DNA of 64,000 nucleotides, taken from assembly GCF_964059015.1 (NCBI RefSeq), contig NZ_OZ060383.1, positions 310,001-374,000 on the forward strand. Direction: 5' to 3'. The notes beneath the pieces were generated by a model. It saw only the letters and a program-made list of their open reading frames with translations. It was not told where the DNA came from and searched no databases. Position numbers and translations under genes: made by a program. Every line of letters begins with the position of its first letter. Position 1 is the first letter of the stretch. The stretch is from Buchnera aphidicola (Hyalopterus amygdali). Lineage in GTDB: Bacteria > Pseudomonadota > Gammaproteobacteria > Enterobacterales > Enterobacteriaceae. Below, piece by piece: positions 31,957 to 43,699 of this stretch.

Positions 31957-33237
31957 TCAATTAATAAATTTAATACCTTTCATATATTTATCTTGTAAAA
32001 TCTTAGGAACTTCTACCTGACCATTGCTTTTTTGGTAGTTTTCTAAAATAGCAGCTAAAGTCCTACCAATGGCTAATCCTGAACCATTTAAGGTATGAAC
32101 AAAATTCTTATTTTTCTCTGATTTTCTTCGATAACGAGTTTTCATACGACGAGATTGAAAATCACTCATATTAGAACAAGAAGAAATTTCTCTATACCTT
32201 TTTTGAGAAGGAAACCATACTTCTAAATCATATGTCTTAGTTGCAGAAAAACTCATTTCGCCTCCACATAAAAGAACTTTTCTATATGGTAATTCTAAAA
32301 GTTGTAAAACTTTTTCTGCATGACCAGTTAATTCTTCCAACACATCCATAGAAAAATCAGGTTGAACGATTTGTACAAGCTCAACTTTATCAAATTGATG
32401 CAATCGAATTAATCCCTTACTATCTTGTCCATAAGAAAAAGATTCAGATCGAAAACAGGGAGTATGCGCAGTTAACATAATAGGTAATTTTTCTTCATCT
32501 AATATTTGATTACGAAATAAGTTTGTCAATGGAACTTCTGATGTTGGAATTAATGCATATTTTTTATTATCAGCATGTATATGAAATAATTCATCGCTGA
32601 ACTTTGGTAGCTGACCTGTTCCATATAACGCATTATAATTAACTAAATAAGGAACATAGGTTTCTGTATACCCATGTTCTGAAGTATGTAAATCTAACAT
32701 AAATTGACTTAGCGCACGATGCAAAAGAGCAAAATTTCCCTTTATAACAACAAACCCTGAACCTGATATATTTGCTGAAGATTTCCAGTCTAGTTGATTT
32801 AATTTTTTTCCTATTTTTACATGATCTTGTACTAAAAAATCATATTCTTTTTTTTCCCCCCAATATTTTATTATTTTATTTTCATTTGACGAATGCCCTT
32901 CTGGGACATCATTAGAAGGAATATTAGGTATAGATATAGAAAAATTATGAATTTTTTCTTGTAATAAAGTAAGTTTTATTTTTAATTCAGATAAAATTTT
33001 AGTTAATTCTGTAAGTTCTTTTTTTAAATTTTTATTTATTTTTTCAGAATTTCTTTCTGTTTGAAATAATTTTGATAATTTATTGTGATTATATTGTAAG
33101 TTTTCTGTTTTAATTTGTAAATTTTTACGTTTTTTTTCCATGTAGGAAATTAATGAAACATCGAGTTGAAAACCTTTTTTTAATAATTTTTCTGCTATTA
33201 AAGATAATTGATTACGTAATAAGTCGGGATTTAACAT
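31957..33237 (-). CDS. serS: Seryl-tRNA synthetase
   Basis: SerRS charges tRNA-Ser, one of which (UGA anticodon) is encoded in this window. It has 426 residues (430 in E. coli). An N-terminal coiled-coil arm of about 110 residues precedes the class II core with TEVPLTNLFRNQIL, CFRSESFSYGQDSKGLIRLHQF quoted here only as FRSESFSYGQDSKGLIR, and motif 3 NGSGLAIGRTLAAILE. It is separated from trxB by 341 bp. In E. coli, lrp, ftsK, lolA and rarA lie in that interval. Confidence 0.98.
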   Translation of the reverse strand: MLNPDLLRNQLSLIAEKLLKKGFQLDVSLISYMEKKRKNLQIKTENLQYNHNKLSKLFQTERNSEKINKNLKKELTELTKILSELKIKLTLLQEKIHNFSISIPNIPSNDVPEGHSSNENKIIKYWGEKKEYDFLVQDHVKIGKKLNQLDWKSSANISGSGFVVIKGNFALLHRALSQFMLDLHTSEHGYTETYVPYLVNYNALYGTGQLPKFSDELFHIHADNKKYALIPTSEVPLTNLFRNQILDEEKLPIMLTAHTPCFRSESFSYGQDSKGLIRLHQFDKVELVQIVQPDFSMDVLEELTGHAEKVLQLLELPYRKVLLCGGEMSFSATKTYDLEVWFPSQKRYREISSCSNMSDFQSRRMKTRYRRKSEKNKNFVHTLNGSGLAIGRTLAAILENYQKSNGQVEVPKILQDKYMKGIKFIN

Positions 33238-34538
<1,301 letters not shown>

Positions 34539-34579
34539 AATAATTTATAAAATTTATAAAAATATTACCGAATTAAAAC

Positions 34580-34602
34580 ATACTAGTCAAAACGACTAGT
34601 AT
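34580..34602 (+). terminator. Hairpin after trxB
   Basis: ATACTAGTC (34580-34588) and GACTAGTAT (34594-34602) form a perfect 9-bp stem with a 5-nt loop, 41 bp after trxB. No T tract follows, so function as a terminator is likely but not certain. Confidence 0.55.
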
Positions 34603-34659
34603 AAGATATAATAAAAAGATATAAATAATTTTTAGTAATAATTAATTATAGAGAAAAAA

Positions 34660-34878
34660 ATGGCTAAAGAAGATAACATTGAAATGCAGGGAATAGTTAT
34701 TGATACATTACCGAATACAATGTTTCGTGTACAATTAGATAATCAACATATCATTACTGCACATATTTCAGGAAAAATGAGAAAAAATTACATACGAATC
34801 CTAACAGGAGATAAAGTTACCATTGAATTAACTCCATATGATTTAACAAAAGGCAGAATTATTTTTAGAAGTCGTTAA
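34660..34878 (+). CDS. infA: Translation initiation factor IF-1
   Basis: IF-1 occupies the A site of the 30S subunit during initiation. It is 72 residues, exactly the E. coli length, a single OB fold with [39 protein letters not shown] and GRIIFRSR at the end. Its A-rich leader has a GAGAAAAAA ribosome site. The neighbours aat and cydDC of E. coli are missing between it and trxB. Confidence 0.98.
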   Translation: MAKEDNIEMQGIVIDTLPNTMFRVQLDNQHIITAHISGKMRKNYIRILTGDKVTIELTPYDLTKGRIIFRSR

Positions 34879-35047
34879 GTGCTATTAACTTCGAATGTAA
34901 TTAAATATTAAATAATCTATTATATTTCTTAAAAAATAACTCCCAAGTAGTTTTCTTAAAATTTTTTTTGTTTTAAAGATTTTTAATTTTTTTACATAAA
35001 AAATTACCTTTAAAAAATATTTAAAAAATAAATCTTGTAGAGAATGT

Positions 35048-36802
35048 ATGCGTACTAAATATTGTGGAAATATTAAGATAGTTGACTTAAATAAATCAAT
35101 AGTTTTATGTGGATGGGTGCATAAAATAAGAAACTTTGGTCAATTTATTTTTATAGATATGCGAGATTGGACTGGCATTGTTCAACTAATTTTTGAAATA
35201 GAAAATAATGTAGCTTTTAAAAAAGCTTCTACCTTACGAAATGAATCATGCATTAAAATATCAGGCATTGTTAGAAAAAGAAAGAAAAAAAATAAAAATT
35301 TAAATACTGGAGATTTAGAAGTCTTAGTAAATAAAATAAATATTTTTAATATCTCAAAAAAATTGCCTTTAGATTATGCTAATAATAGCAACGATGATAT
35401 AAAATTAAAATATCGCTATTTAGATCTTCGTCGTTCTAAAATATTACAAAATCTTAAAATTAGAAACAACATTACTTATCTAGTAAGAAATTTCATGACA
35501 AAAAGAAATTTTTTAGACATTGAAACACCTATTTTAACAAAATCTACACCAGAAGGTGCTAGAGATTATTTAGTTCCTAGTAGAAATTATCCAGGAAAGT
35601 TTTATGCATTACCTCAATCACCTCAATTATTTAAACAATTATTAATGATCTCAGGTGTCGATAAATATTATCAAATAGTTAAATGTTTCCGCGATGAGGA
35701 CTTGCGATCAGATCGACAACCAGAATTCACCCAAATTGATATCGAAGCATCTTTTATAAATTCTAAAAAAATTCAAAAACTTATAGAACAATTAATTAGA
35801 AAAATTTGGATTAAAACTATTAATTGTCATTTAACTAAATTTCTTAAAATGTCTTTTCATGATTCTATGCAACGATATGGAACAGATAAACCTGATTTGC
35901 GGAATCCAATGCAAATTATTGATGTATCTGATATTTTTATTAAAGAAAAGTTCTTATCATTTTTTAAAATTAATAAAAATAAAAAAAATAAAATAGCATT
36001 ATTATGTTTTTGTCAAGGTGATAAAATAAGTAGGAAAAAAATTGATGAATATTCTACATATGTTCAAAAATTTGGTCTAAAAAAAATATTTTACATAAAA
36101 ATAATAAATTCTCAAAATGTATACGAAAATATACAAAGCTCAATAAAAAATATTTTAGATAATAAAATATTAAATATTATTTTAAAAAGAACAGGAGCAA
36201 AACAAGGAGATATTTTATTTCTAGCGGCTGATGAAGAAATAACTGTTAATAAATCTCTTGGAATGTTGCGCACTAAATTAGGAAGTGATTTTACATTTTT
36301 TGAAAAAAATACTTGGAAACCAGTCTGGATTGTAGATTTTCCTATGTTTAAAAAAGATTCTTCTGGTAAATTTTCTTCTAATCATCATCCATTTACTGCT
36401 TTTAAAACAACCGATAAAAAGAAAATTGAAGAAAAATTAGATGATGCTATTTCTGATAGTTATGATTTAGTTATTAATGGTTATGAAATTGGTGGTGGTT
36501 CAGTACGTATCCATAATGCCGAAACACAGAAAAAAATTTTTAATATTATCGGAATAAAAAAAGATATGCAAAGAGAAAAATTTGGATTTTTAACAGACGC
36601 ATTACAATATGGTGCGCCTCCTCATGCAGGAATAGCTTTAGGGTTAGATCGAATAGTAATGCTTTTAACAAAAACTACTAATATTAAAGATGTAATTGCT
36701 TTTCCAAAAACAACTTCAGCAAGTTGTCTAATGACTAATTCGCCTAGTAAATTAAAAAAAATAATTTTAAAAGAATTAGGATTAAATTTATTTAAAAAAT
36801 AA
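35048..36802 (+). CDS. aspS: Aspartyl-tRNA synthetase
   Basis: AspRS charges tRNA-Asp. It has 584 residues (590 in E. coli), the bacterial form: an N-terminal OB-fold anticodon domain with CGWVHKIRNFGQFIFIDMRD, then the class II core with motif 2 FRDEDLRSDRQPEFTQIDIE, an inserted GAD domain (GAKQGDILFLAADEE), and motif 3 GLDRIVMLLTKTTNIKDVIAF. The start at 35048 aligns with E. coli (MRTKYCGN). It runs toward znuB, with 18 bp between the stops. Confidence 0.98.
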   Translation: MRTKYCGNIKIVDLNKSIVLCGWVHKIRNFGQFIFIDMRDWTGIVQLIFEIENNVAFKKASTLRNESCIKISGIVRKRKKKNKNLNTGDLEVLVNKINIFNISKKLPLDYANNSNDDIKLKYRYLDLRRSKILQNLKIRNNITYLVRNFMTKRNFLDIETPILTKSTPEGARDYLVPSRNYPGKFYALPQSPQLFKQLLMISGVDKYYQIVKCFRDEDLRSDRQPEFTQIDIEASFINSKKIQKLIEQLIRKIWIKTINCHLTKFLKMSFHDSMQRYGTDKPDLRNPMQIIDVSDIFIKEKFLSFFKINKNKKNKIALLCFCQGDKISRKKIDEYSTYVQKFGLKKIFYIKIINSQNVYENIQSSIKNILDNKILNIILKRTGAKQGDILFLAADEEITVNKSLGMLRTKLGSDFTFFEKNTWKPVWIVDFPMFKKDSSGKFSSNHHPFTAFKTTDKKKIEEKLDDAISDSYDLVINGYEIGGGSVRIHNAETQKKIFNIIGIKKDMQREKFGFLTDALQYGAPPHAGIALGLDRIVMLLTKTTNIKDVIAFPKTTSASCLMTNSPSKLKKIILKELGLNLFKK

Positions 36803-36820
36803 AAAAATACAATAAAAATA

Positions 36821-37615
36821 TTAATTTTTCAAAATTAATTTTTTAATATTAATTATTAAGTATAGAAAACAAGCAAATAAAACAATAGATGGACTCGTAG
36901 GGGTATTATAAAAAAAGGAAAAAAAAATTCCACCTGTAACCGAAAAAATACTAATTAATATTGAAAAAATAATCATTTTTTCTGGAGAATCTGAAAAAAC
37001 TTGTGCTGTGGCAGGAGGAATAACTAATAATGAATTAATTAATAACGCCCCAACGCATTTAATTGCAATAGAAATAACCAAGGAAGTCATTAACATTAAA
37101 GTTAATCGTACGAAAAAAATATTAATACCTTCTATTTGCGCTAATTCTTCATTAATCGTTGCCGACAAAATAGAATTCCATCGAAAAACTAAAATCATTA
37201 AAACAAAAAAACTACCTAAAGCAATAGTAAATAAATCAGATTTTGTAATAGTTAACAAATCACCAAATAAATAATTATTAAAATGTATTTGTCTAGCCGT
37301 AGAAATAAAACTCATACAAATTATACCTAAAGATAAAGAAGTATAGGATATTATGCTGAGTATTGTTTCAGAAGAAATTGATAATGATTTTTCTAACCAT
37401 GCTAAAACTATTGCAAGAAATATCATAAATAGTAATACTGCATAAAAAGAATCAATTTTAAAAAAAACAGATATAACTAAACCAAGTATAGAAGAATGAG
37501 ATAAAGTGTTACCAAAAGATGAAATACGACGCCAAATAATGAATGCACCTAGAGGCGCTGTTGAAAAAGATAATAATATACCAGCTAGCCATCCTGGATA
37601 AATTAATTCAAACAT
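36821..37615 (-). CDS. znuB: Zinc ABC transporter permease
   Basis: ZnuB is the inner-membrane permease of the ZnuABC zinc importer. It has 264 residues, against 261 in E. coli, with seven or eight hydrophobic helices and the family segment SFGNTLSHSSILGLVISVFF; a conserved VGALLINSLLVIPPATA is visible mid-protein. It lies 26 bp downstream of znuC. The binding protein znuA, divergent from znuC in E. coli, has no visible gene here. Confidence 0.93.
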   Translation of the reverse strand: MFELIYPGWLAGILLSFSTAPLGAFIIWRRISSFGNTLSHSSILGLVISVFFKIDSFYAVLLFMIFLAIVLAWLEKSLSISSETILSIISYTSLSLGIICMSFISTARQIHFNNYLFGDLLTITKSDLFTIALGSFFVLMILVFRWNSILSATINEELAQIEGINIFFVRLTLMLMTSLVISIAIKCVGALLINSLLVIPPATAQVFSDSPEKMIIFSILISIFSVTGGIFFSFFYNTPTSPSIVLFACFLYLIINIKKLILKN

Positions 37616-37641
37616 AAAAAAAATACTCTATGGTTTTAAAA

Positions 37642-38352
37642 TTAATGTATATGATCATGATTATGTTGATAAATTGCTAATTCTCTTATTCGTTTTAAAC
37701 CAAATATAGAAATAAATTCTGAACTTTTAAAAACTTTTCTAGGCGTTCCAGAACAACAAATATGTGTATTTAAACAAATAACATAATCTGTCTTGGCCAT
37801 AACAAAATTTAAATCATGCGAAACTATAAAAATAGAACATTGAATTTCAGATCGAATTTGATTAATTAATTCATATAAATCGATTTGACCTATTATATCA
37901 ACTCCTTTCAATGGTTCATCTAAAATAAGTAAATTAGGATTATTTAATAATGCTTTAGCTAAAAGAACACGTTGTATTTCTCCTCCAGATAATTTTTGTA
38001 ATGGAAAATGTCGTAGTGATGCTGCATTTACACGTTGTAATACTTTTAATATATTCACATTTTTTTTTCTTTTTGATAATTGCATAAATCTTTCTACAGT
38101 AATAGGTAATAAATTATTAAAACATGTTTTTTGAGGAACATAACCAATTGATATACCAGGAAATCTAATAACACTTCCTAAATTAGGTTGAATTAATCCT
38201 AACATAACACGAATTAAAGTAGATTTTCCAGCTCCATTTGGCCCTATTAGAGTCACGATACGATTAGGAATTAGAGAAAATGATATATCAGAAAGAATAT
38301 AACGATTAGAAAATCGAACAAAAATATTTTTTAAAGTAACAAATTCTATCAT
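37642..38352 (-). CDS. znuC: Zinc ABC transporter ATPase
   Basis: ZnuC is the ATPase of the zinc importer. Walker A is GPNGAGKST, the signature is LSGGEIQRVLLAKAL, Walker B is LLILDEPLKG, and the switch histidine is in FIVSHDLNFV. It has 236 residues, against 251 in E. coli, and ends in the histidine-rich tail YQHNHDHIH. Start is ATG at 38352. A Zur operator is not evident in the leader. With no znuA at the usual place, the pair may use another binding protein or work poorly. Confidence 0.94.
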   Translation of the reverse strand: MIEFVTLKNIFVRFSNRYILSDISFSLIPNRIVTLIGPNGAGKSTLIRVMLGLIQPNLGSVIRFPGISIGYVPQKTCFNNLLPITVERFMQLSKRKKNVNILKVLQRVNAASLRHFPLQKLSGGEIQRVLLAKALLNNPNLLILDEPLKGVDIIGQIDLYELINQIRSEIQCSIFIVSHDLNFVMAKTDYVICLNTHICCSGTPRKVFKSSEFISIFGLKRIRELAIYQHNHDHIH

Positions 38353-39065
38353 AATTAGATCAATTTTATGTAAAAATATCTATCGGATCAACTATTATAA
38401 AATATTTTTTTTCAGATGAACATATATATATTATATCAAAAAATAAAAAGAAATCTTTTTTCTATACTAAAAATGATATTATTAATTTTAATATCAAATA
38501 ATACTTATAGTAATATATTCACTTTTTTAAAAATTCTAGGTTTTATAAAATTAATCATTATAAAAAGAATACATTCAAGTAAAAATAATTTTGTTAAATA
38601 TAAAAAAGATATTAGTTATATATCATATAAAATAAATTTATAGCTATCAGGTAAAATTATTATTAATAGAAGCAGTACAAATAAATGAGATTTTGATTAA
38701 ACTAACTGCTTCAAAAAAAATTATTATATATAAATATATAAAATATTTTACTCCTAAAATGCATATAAATATTTTAAAGATTTTTATAAATTACAAAATT
38801 AGAAAATTTTAAAAAATATTTTAGTATAAAAAAGGGGACTCTATGTTTGTATAATATTACAAATTATCTATTAAAAAATAAGATGAGCATGCTTTTATAA
38901 AAAGCAGCTATATACATTTTCTCTTAAAATGGTTTGGTCGATATATTAACTGCTTTAAAAATATTTTATAATTTTAATAAATAAAATTTCGTTATTTGAT
39001 TTTACTGGATTTATTTAAAATTTATACTATAAAAAATAGTATTTTTAATTAATTTAAAAATTAAA
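38353..39065 (+). pseudogene. Gene-poor region, possible remnant of mepM/yebA
   Basis: These 713 bp lie where E. coli carries znuA, mepM (yebA) and lpxM, between znuC and pykA. A 75-codon plus-strand frame at 38416-38643 (start MNIYILYQKIKRNLF) is in the place and direction expected for mepM and has a lysine-rich hydrophobic start, but I cannot match it to MepM with confidence. Stops fill all frames beyond it. Two inverted repeats are present: GAAGCAGT/ACTGCTTC at 38669-38712 and TGCTTTT/AAAAGCA at 38890-38906. I read it as gene debris. Confidence 0.4.
39024..39042. terminator. Small hairpin beyond pykA
   Basis: ATACTAT and ATAGTAT form a 7-bp stem with an A5 loop, 23 bp beyond the pykA stop on the minus strand. 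The flanks are T- and A-rich on both sides. Tentative pykA terminator. Confidence 0.35.
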
Positions 39066-40511
39066 TTAATAAATTACTTTTAAAATTCTACTGGTGTTAG
39101 TTTTCCCCTTTTCCCCCATAATATCACCTTGAGTAACAATAACTAATTCATCTTTAAATAAAAAACCTTTTTTACATAAAAGTATTATAGCCTCATTCGC
39201 AGCTTTAACACCATCATTGCGACTATTAAAGAAAATAGGAATTACGCCTCTATAAAGAGCAGTTAAATTTAAAGTTTTTTTATGTTTTGATAGAGCAAAT
39301 ATAGGTAATCCAGAAGTAATCCTCGATGTCATTAATGCTGTTTTTCCAGATTCTGTCATAGTGATAATCGCTGTAATACCCTTTAAATGATTAGCGGCAT
39401 ACATTGATGACATAGCAATTGCTTCTTCAATATTTTGAAATTCTAAATTAAGACGATGTCTAGAAATATTAATACTAGGAACCTTTTCTGCACCCTCACA
39501 TACCTTAGCCATGCTCATAATAGTTTCAGATGGATACTTTCCAGATGCAGTTTCAGCAGATAACATAACTGCATCGCTGCCGTCTAAAACAGCATTTGCC
39601 ACATCCATAACCTCAGCACGAGTTGGCAAAGGATTCAAAATCATAGATTCCATCATTTGTGTTGCTGTAATTGCTACTTTGTTTAGTTTTCTAGCTGTTC
39701 TAATTAATTTTTTTTGAATACCGACTAATTCAGCATCACCAACTTCAACACCTAAATCGCCTCGAGCAATCATAATTGCATCAGAACAAGATACTATATC
39801 TTCAATAGATTTTTGATCAATGACTGCTTCGGCTCTTTCTATTTTAGCTACAATTTTAGCATTGCTACCTGCATTTCTCAATAATTTTCGCGCTTCTATT
39901 AAATCATTTCCACATCGAGGAAACGATATAGCTAAATAGTCTACATCAATTTCAGCTGCAAGAATAATATCTTTTCTATCTTTTTCTGTTAATGCATTTG
40001 CAGATAAACCACCACCTAATTTATTAATACCTTTATTATTTGAAAGTATTCCTCCTATAATAACTTTTGTAAATATTTCAAATTTATTAACTTCCGTTAC
40101 TTTTAATTGTATTCGTCCATCGTCTAACAATAGAATATCATTTACATTTAAATCATTTGGTAATTTTTTATAATCGATACCAACTTTTTTGTTATTTCCA
40201 TCTTTTTCATTTAAATTAGCATCTAATATAAAAATATCATTGACTTTTAATAAAGTGCTATTTTTTTTAAATTTCGAAATCCTAATTTTTGGTCCTTGCA
40301 AATCACCTAAAAGAGCAATATGAAAATTTAATTTAGACATTATTTCTTTCGCATTTTTTGCTCTTATTTTATGTTCATCAGATGAACCATGCGAAAAATT
40401 TAAACGAAGAACATTTGCACCAGATTTAATAATCTTTTCAAGATTACCATCTTTATCTGTAGAAGGTCCTAATGTTGCTACAATTTTAGTTCTTCTCAAA
40501 CGGTGTAACAT
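39066..40511 (-). CDS. pykA: Pyruvate kinase II
   Basis: PykA makes pyruvate and ATP from PEP, the last step of glycolysis. It has 481 residues (480 in E. coli PykA). Key blocks are [32 protein letters not shown], the catalytic lysine in [24 protein letters not shown] and [11 protein letters not shown]. It resembles the AMP-activated type II (PykA) rather than PykF, and sits next to zwf as in E. coli. pykA and zwf diverge across 236 bp. Confidence 0.97.
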   Translation of the reverse strand: MLHRLRRTKIVATLGPSTDKDGNLEKIIKSGANVLRLNFSHGSSDEHKIRAKNAKEIMSKLNFHIALLGDLQGPKIRISKFKKNSTLLKVNDIFILDANLNEKDGNNKKVGIDYKKLPNDLNVNDILLLDDGRIQLKVTEVNKFEIFTKVIIGGILSNNKGINKLGGGLSANALTEKDRKDIILAAEIDVDYLAISFPRCGNDLIEARKLLRNAGSNAKIVAKIERAEAVIDQKSIEDIVSCSDAIMIARGDLGVEVGDAELVGIQKKLIRTARKLNKVAITATQMMESMILNPLPTRAEVMDVANAVLDGSDAVMLSAETASGKYPSETIMSMAKVCEGAEKVPSINISRHRLNLEFQNIEEAIAMSSMYAANHLKGITAIITMTESGKTALMTSRITSGLPIFALSKHKKTLNLTALYRGVIPIFFNSRNDGVKAANEAIILLCKKGFLFKDELVIVTQGDIMGEKGKTNTSRILKVIY

Positions 40512-40747
40512 ACAAACCTCTTAATTTTTATTGTTTTTTTATTTTAAGTATATTTTTTAGTATAAAAAAGTATGCGAAATTTTCATTTATATTTGTTTGC
40601 TTATTTAGTAAAATTAAAAAATGCTTTTATTAAAAATAAATATTTTAACACTAATTATACTAAAAAAATTTTTAAATAAAAAATATTTTTATATATCAAG
40701 ATATAGTATACATATTGCATATGTATTTTTAATTTAAAGAGAAAATT

Positions 40748-42220
40748 ATGATTACAGACAACAATCAAGCTTGCGATTTAGTTATTTTTGGAACAAAAGG
40801 AGATTTGGCAAAAAGAAAGTTACTACCAGCTTTGTACAAATTAGAAAAATATCAAAAAATACACCCAAATACACGTATAATTGGAGCAGGTCGTGCAGAT
40901 TGGAATACAGAAGAGTATATAAAAATAACAAAAAAAGCAATAAAACTTTTTTTAAATGAAAAATTTGATGAAAATATTTGGAAAAAATTAAGTTTACGTT
41001 TAATTTTTGTTAATATTGATGTATTTAAAGATTGTTATTTTTTAAACTTAAAAAAAATTTTAGATCAAAAAAAAAATATAATCATTTATTATTGTGCAGT
41101 CCCACCAAATACATTTAATGCGATTTTTAAAGGATTGGGAAAAGTTAATTTAAATACTTTGTCATCTAGAATAATAATAGAAAAACCATTGGGAATATGT
41201 TTAGAAACATCAAAAAAAATTAATAATCAAATATCGAAATATTTTTCAGAATCACAAATTTTTAGAATTGATCACTATCTTGGAAAAGAAGCAATATTAA
41301 ATCTGCTTGCTTTAAGATTTGCAAATTCGTTATTTTTTCATAATTGGAATCAAAAAATTATTGATCATATTCAAATTACAGTATCTGAATCAGTAGGTAT
41401 TGAAAATAGATGGAATTATTTTGATCAAATGGGACAAACAAGAGATATGATACAAAATCATCTTTTACAAATTCTCACTATTATTGCAATGGACCAACCA
41501 AAAAGTATTACAACTGAAGATATTAGATATGAAAAAATTAAAATACTTCAATCGCTTAAAAAAATTGACATAAATAAAATTAGTAATACAATTGCGCGAG
41601 GTCAATATATATCGGGGATTATAAACGGGAAAAAAGTACCTGCTTATAGAGAAGAATATGGTGCAAATAAAAATAGCCAAACAGAAACATTTATTTCTAT
41701 GAAAGTTCAAATTAATAATGATAGATGGTGCTGTGTTCCATTCTATTTAAGAACAGGAAAACGTTTAGAAAAAAAATATTCTGAAATAGTTATTGTTTTT
41801 AAAAAAATAGAAAAAAGTTTATTTGAAGAATTTAATAATAATTTATCACCAAATAAATTAATTATACGTCTAGAACCTAATCCAAATATTAAGTTTGAAT
41901 TTATTAATAAAGTACCAGGACTTAATAAAGAATACAAATTAGAATCTAATAAAATGGAATATAGTTACTTTGATTTAAAAAACAATTATCTAATTGATGC
42001 CTATGAGAGACTCTTATTTGAAAGTATGAGAGGAATACAATCTTTATTTGTTTCTCGATATGAAGTAGAAGAAGCATGGAAATGGATTGATCCAATTATA
42101 TATGCTTATCAAAAAACTAATATAAATACTTTACAGTTTTATAATGCTGGAACATGGGGGCCAAAAAATTCAGATATGATCATTATGCAAGATAATCGAT
42201 CTTGGGAAAAATTTAATTAA
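40748..42220 (+). CDS. zwf: Glucose-6-phosphate 1-dehydrogenase
   Basis: Zwf oxidises glucose-6-phosphate to 6-phosphogluconolactone and makes NADPH; pgl in this window acts next. It has 490 residues (491 in E. coli). The coenzyme fingerprint is IFGTKGDLAKRKLLPAL, the catalytic block is RIDHYLGKEAILNLLALR, and EKPLG and GIQSLFVSRYEVEEAWKW are present. In E. coli yebK separates it from pykA; that regulator is gone. TATATTAATAC-like promoter elements cannot be singled out. Confidence 0.97.
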   Translation: MITDNNQACDLVIFGTKGDLAKRKLLPALYKLEKYQKIHPNTRIIGAGRADWNTEEYIKITKKAIKLFLNEKFDENIWKKLSLRLIFVNIDVFKDCYFLNLKKILDQKKNIIIYYCAVPPNTFNAIFKGLGKVNLNTLSSRIIIEKPLGICLETSKKINNQISKYFSESQIFRIDHYLGKEAILNLLALRFANSLFFHNWNQKIIDHIQITVSESVGIENRWNYFDQMGQTRDMIQNHLLQILTIIAMDQPKSITTEDIRYEKIKILQSLKKIDINKISNTIARGQYISGIINGKKVPAYREEYGANKNSQTETFISMKVQINNDRWCCVPFYLRTGKRLEKKYSEIVIVFKKIEKSLFEEFNNNLSPNKLIIRLEPNPNIKFEFINKVPGLNKEYKLESNKMEYSYFDLKNNYLIDAYERLLFESMRGIQSLFVSRYEVEEAWKWIDPIIYAYQKTNINTLQFYNAGTWGPKNSDMIIMQDNRSWEKFN

Positions 42221-42419
42221 AAGTAATATTAAATAATCTATCGATCTTGACTTAATTAAGAAAATTATGTTAGCTTAAAAAATTACTTTTTACTATTAAT
42301 ACGTAAATATAAATCTTTAAAAAAATTTTTATAATATATATATTACATTTATTTAAGTGTATTGTATTAACTACTAATTTTTTAAATACTATTTTTTTTA
42401 AAAAGGAAGATAATATCTT

Positions 42420-43298
42420 ATGATACGTATTATTCTTTTTTTATTAACTAATTTAGCCGTCATGTTAATGTTCAGTCTAATTCTAGCTCTTACCGGAATT
42501 CAGTCTGAAAGTATTTATGGTTGCTTAATTATGTCTAGTTTATTCGGTTTTAGTGGTTCTATATTATCTTTACTGATGTCCAAATGGATTGCACTACGTT
42601 CTGTAAATGGTAGAATTGTTAAATCTCCATCTAATGATATAGAAAATTGGTTGGTTAATACTGTACATCAACAATCAATAAAAATAGGGATTTCAACGCC
42701 TCAAATTGCAATATATCAAGCGGACGACATTAATGCATTTGCAACAGGACCACGTCGTAATTCAGCTTTAATAGCAGTTTCGACGGCGTTATTAGAAAAT
42801 ATGACACGGCATGAAGCAGAAGCAGTTATTGCTCATGAAATAAGTCATATTTCAAATGGTGATATGATTACTATGACTTTGATCCAGGGTGTCGTAAACA
42901 CCTTTGTTATTTTTATATCTCGCATTTTGTCAGAAGCATTAACTAATTTACTTTCAAATAACCGAAACGACAGCAATGAAGATGGAAAAGATTCATTTTT
43001 GTTCTTTTTAATTTCTACTTTCTTAGAACTAATTTTTGGTATACTTGCAAGTATTATTACAATGTGGTTTTCTAGATATAGAGAGTTTTATGCTGATGCA
43101 AGTTCAGCAAAATTAGTTGGTCGAGACAAAATGATTTCTGCCTTGAATCGATTAAAATCTAGTCATGAACCTCAAGAATCAAATAGTATAATTGCATTTT
43201 GTATTAATGGAAAATATAATTCATTTATTAAATTGTTTGCTTCTCATCCATCTTTAGAAAAAAGAATAGAAGCGCTAAATGAAAAAAAATACATGTAG
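42420..43298 (+). CDS. htpX: Heat-shock membrane zinc protease HtpX
   Basis: HtpX is an inner-membrane metalloprotease that degrades misfolded membrane proteins. It has 292 residues (293 in E. coli). Two hydrophobic helices at the N-terminus precede the zinc site HEISH near residues 139-143, and the third ligand glutamate lies in [11 protein letters not shown] downstream of two further helices. The ribosome site AAGGAAG is 11 bases before the ATG. E. coli drives htpX by CpxR; I see no such site. A hairpin follows the stop. Confidence 0.96.
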   Translation: MIRIILFLLTNLAVMLMFSLILALTGIQSESIYGCLIMSSLFGFSGSILSLLMSKWIALRSVNGRIVKSPSNDIENWLVNTVHQQSIKIGISTPQIAIYQADDINAFATGPRRNSALIAVSTALLENMTRHEAEAVIAHEISHISNGDMITMTLIQGVVNTFVIFISRILSEALTNLLSNNRNDSNEDGKDSFLFFLISTFLELIFGILASIITMWFSRYREFYADASSAKLVGRDKMISALNRLKSSHEPQESNSIIAFCINGKYNSFIKLFASHPSLEKRIEALNEKKYM

Positions 43299-43315
43299 TA
43301 TATAAAATATCAATA

Positions 43316-43352
43316 TATCTCTCTTAGTAGAAAAAATTTCTATTAAGAGATA
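43316..43352 (+). terminator. Terminator of htpX
   Basis: TATCTCTCTTAGTAGAAA and TTTCTATTAAGAGATA form an imperfect stem (one G-T pair and a small bulge) with a 3-nt loop, followed by AATTTT, 17 bp after the htpX stop. Confidence 0.65.
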
Positions 43353-43699
43353 AATTTTAAAAAAATATTAATAATTTATTTTCAGAAAAAAATTAATTAT
43401 TAAAAACATATAAATTATTTATAAAAAAGATTATCTTTTTATAATTTTTAAAAAAATACCAAAAATAAAATTTTTAATAAAAAATAAAAATCGAAAAACT
43501 TTATTTAAAGTTAAAAAATAATTTCTATCTTCATATAAAAAAAGTCTCTCAAAAATCGATTTAATCAAATATGATCTATATTTTATCTTAACTATTTTAT
43601 AATTTTATTGATATAATAATATATTATATGAATTTATATTCATATTATATCTTAGATATATTAAATATTGCTCTGTCCTATTTTTTATGGAGTTTTCTG
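43353..43699. other. Intergenic region before yoaE
   Basis: About 350 bp of A/T-rich sequence with no recognisable gene. A frame starting at an ATG at 43628 leads into yoaE, but the 24 residues before the yoaE start have no E. coli counterpart and are treated as leader. Confidence 0.55.

Noticed and set aside
38416..38643. A real 75-residue small protein between znuC and pykA
   Set aside because: No ribosome site, no recognisable family, low-complexity I/K/N content; better read as debris of mepM.
43628..43699. 24-residue N-terminal extension of yoaE
   Set aside because: The ATG at 43700 has GGAG upstream and aligns with E. coli; the extension has no counterpart.
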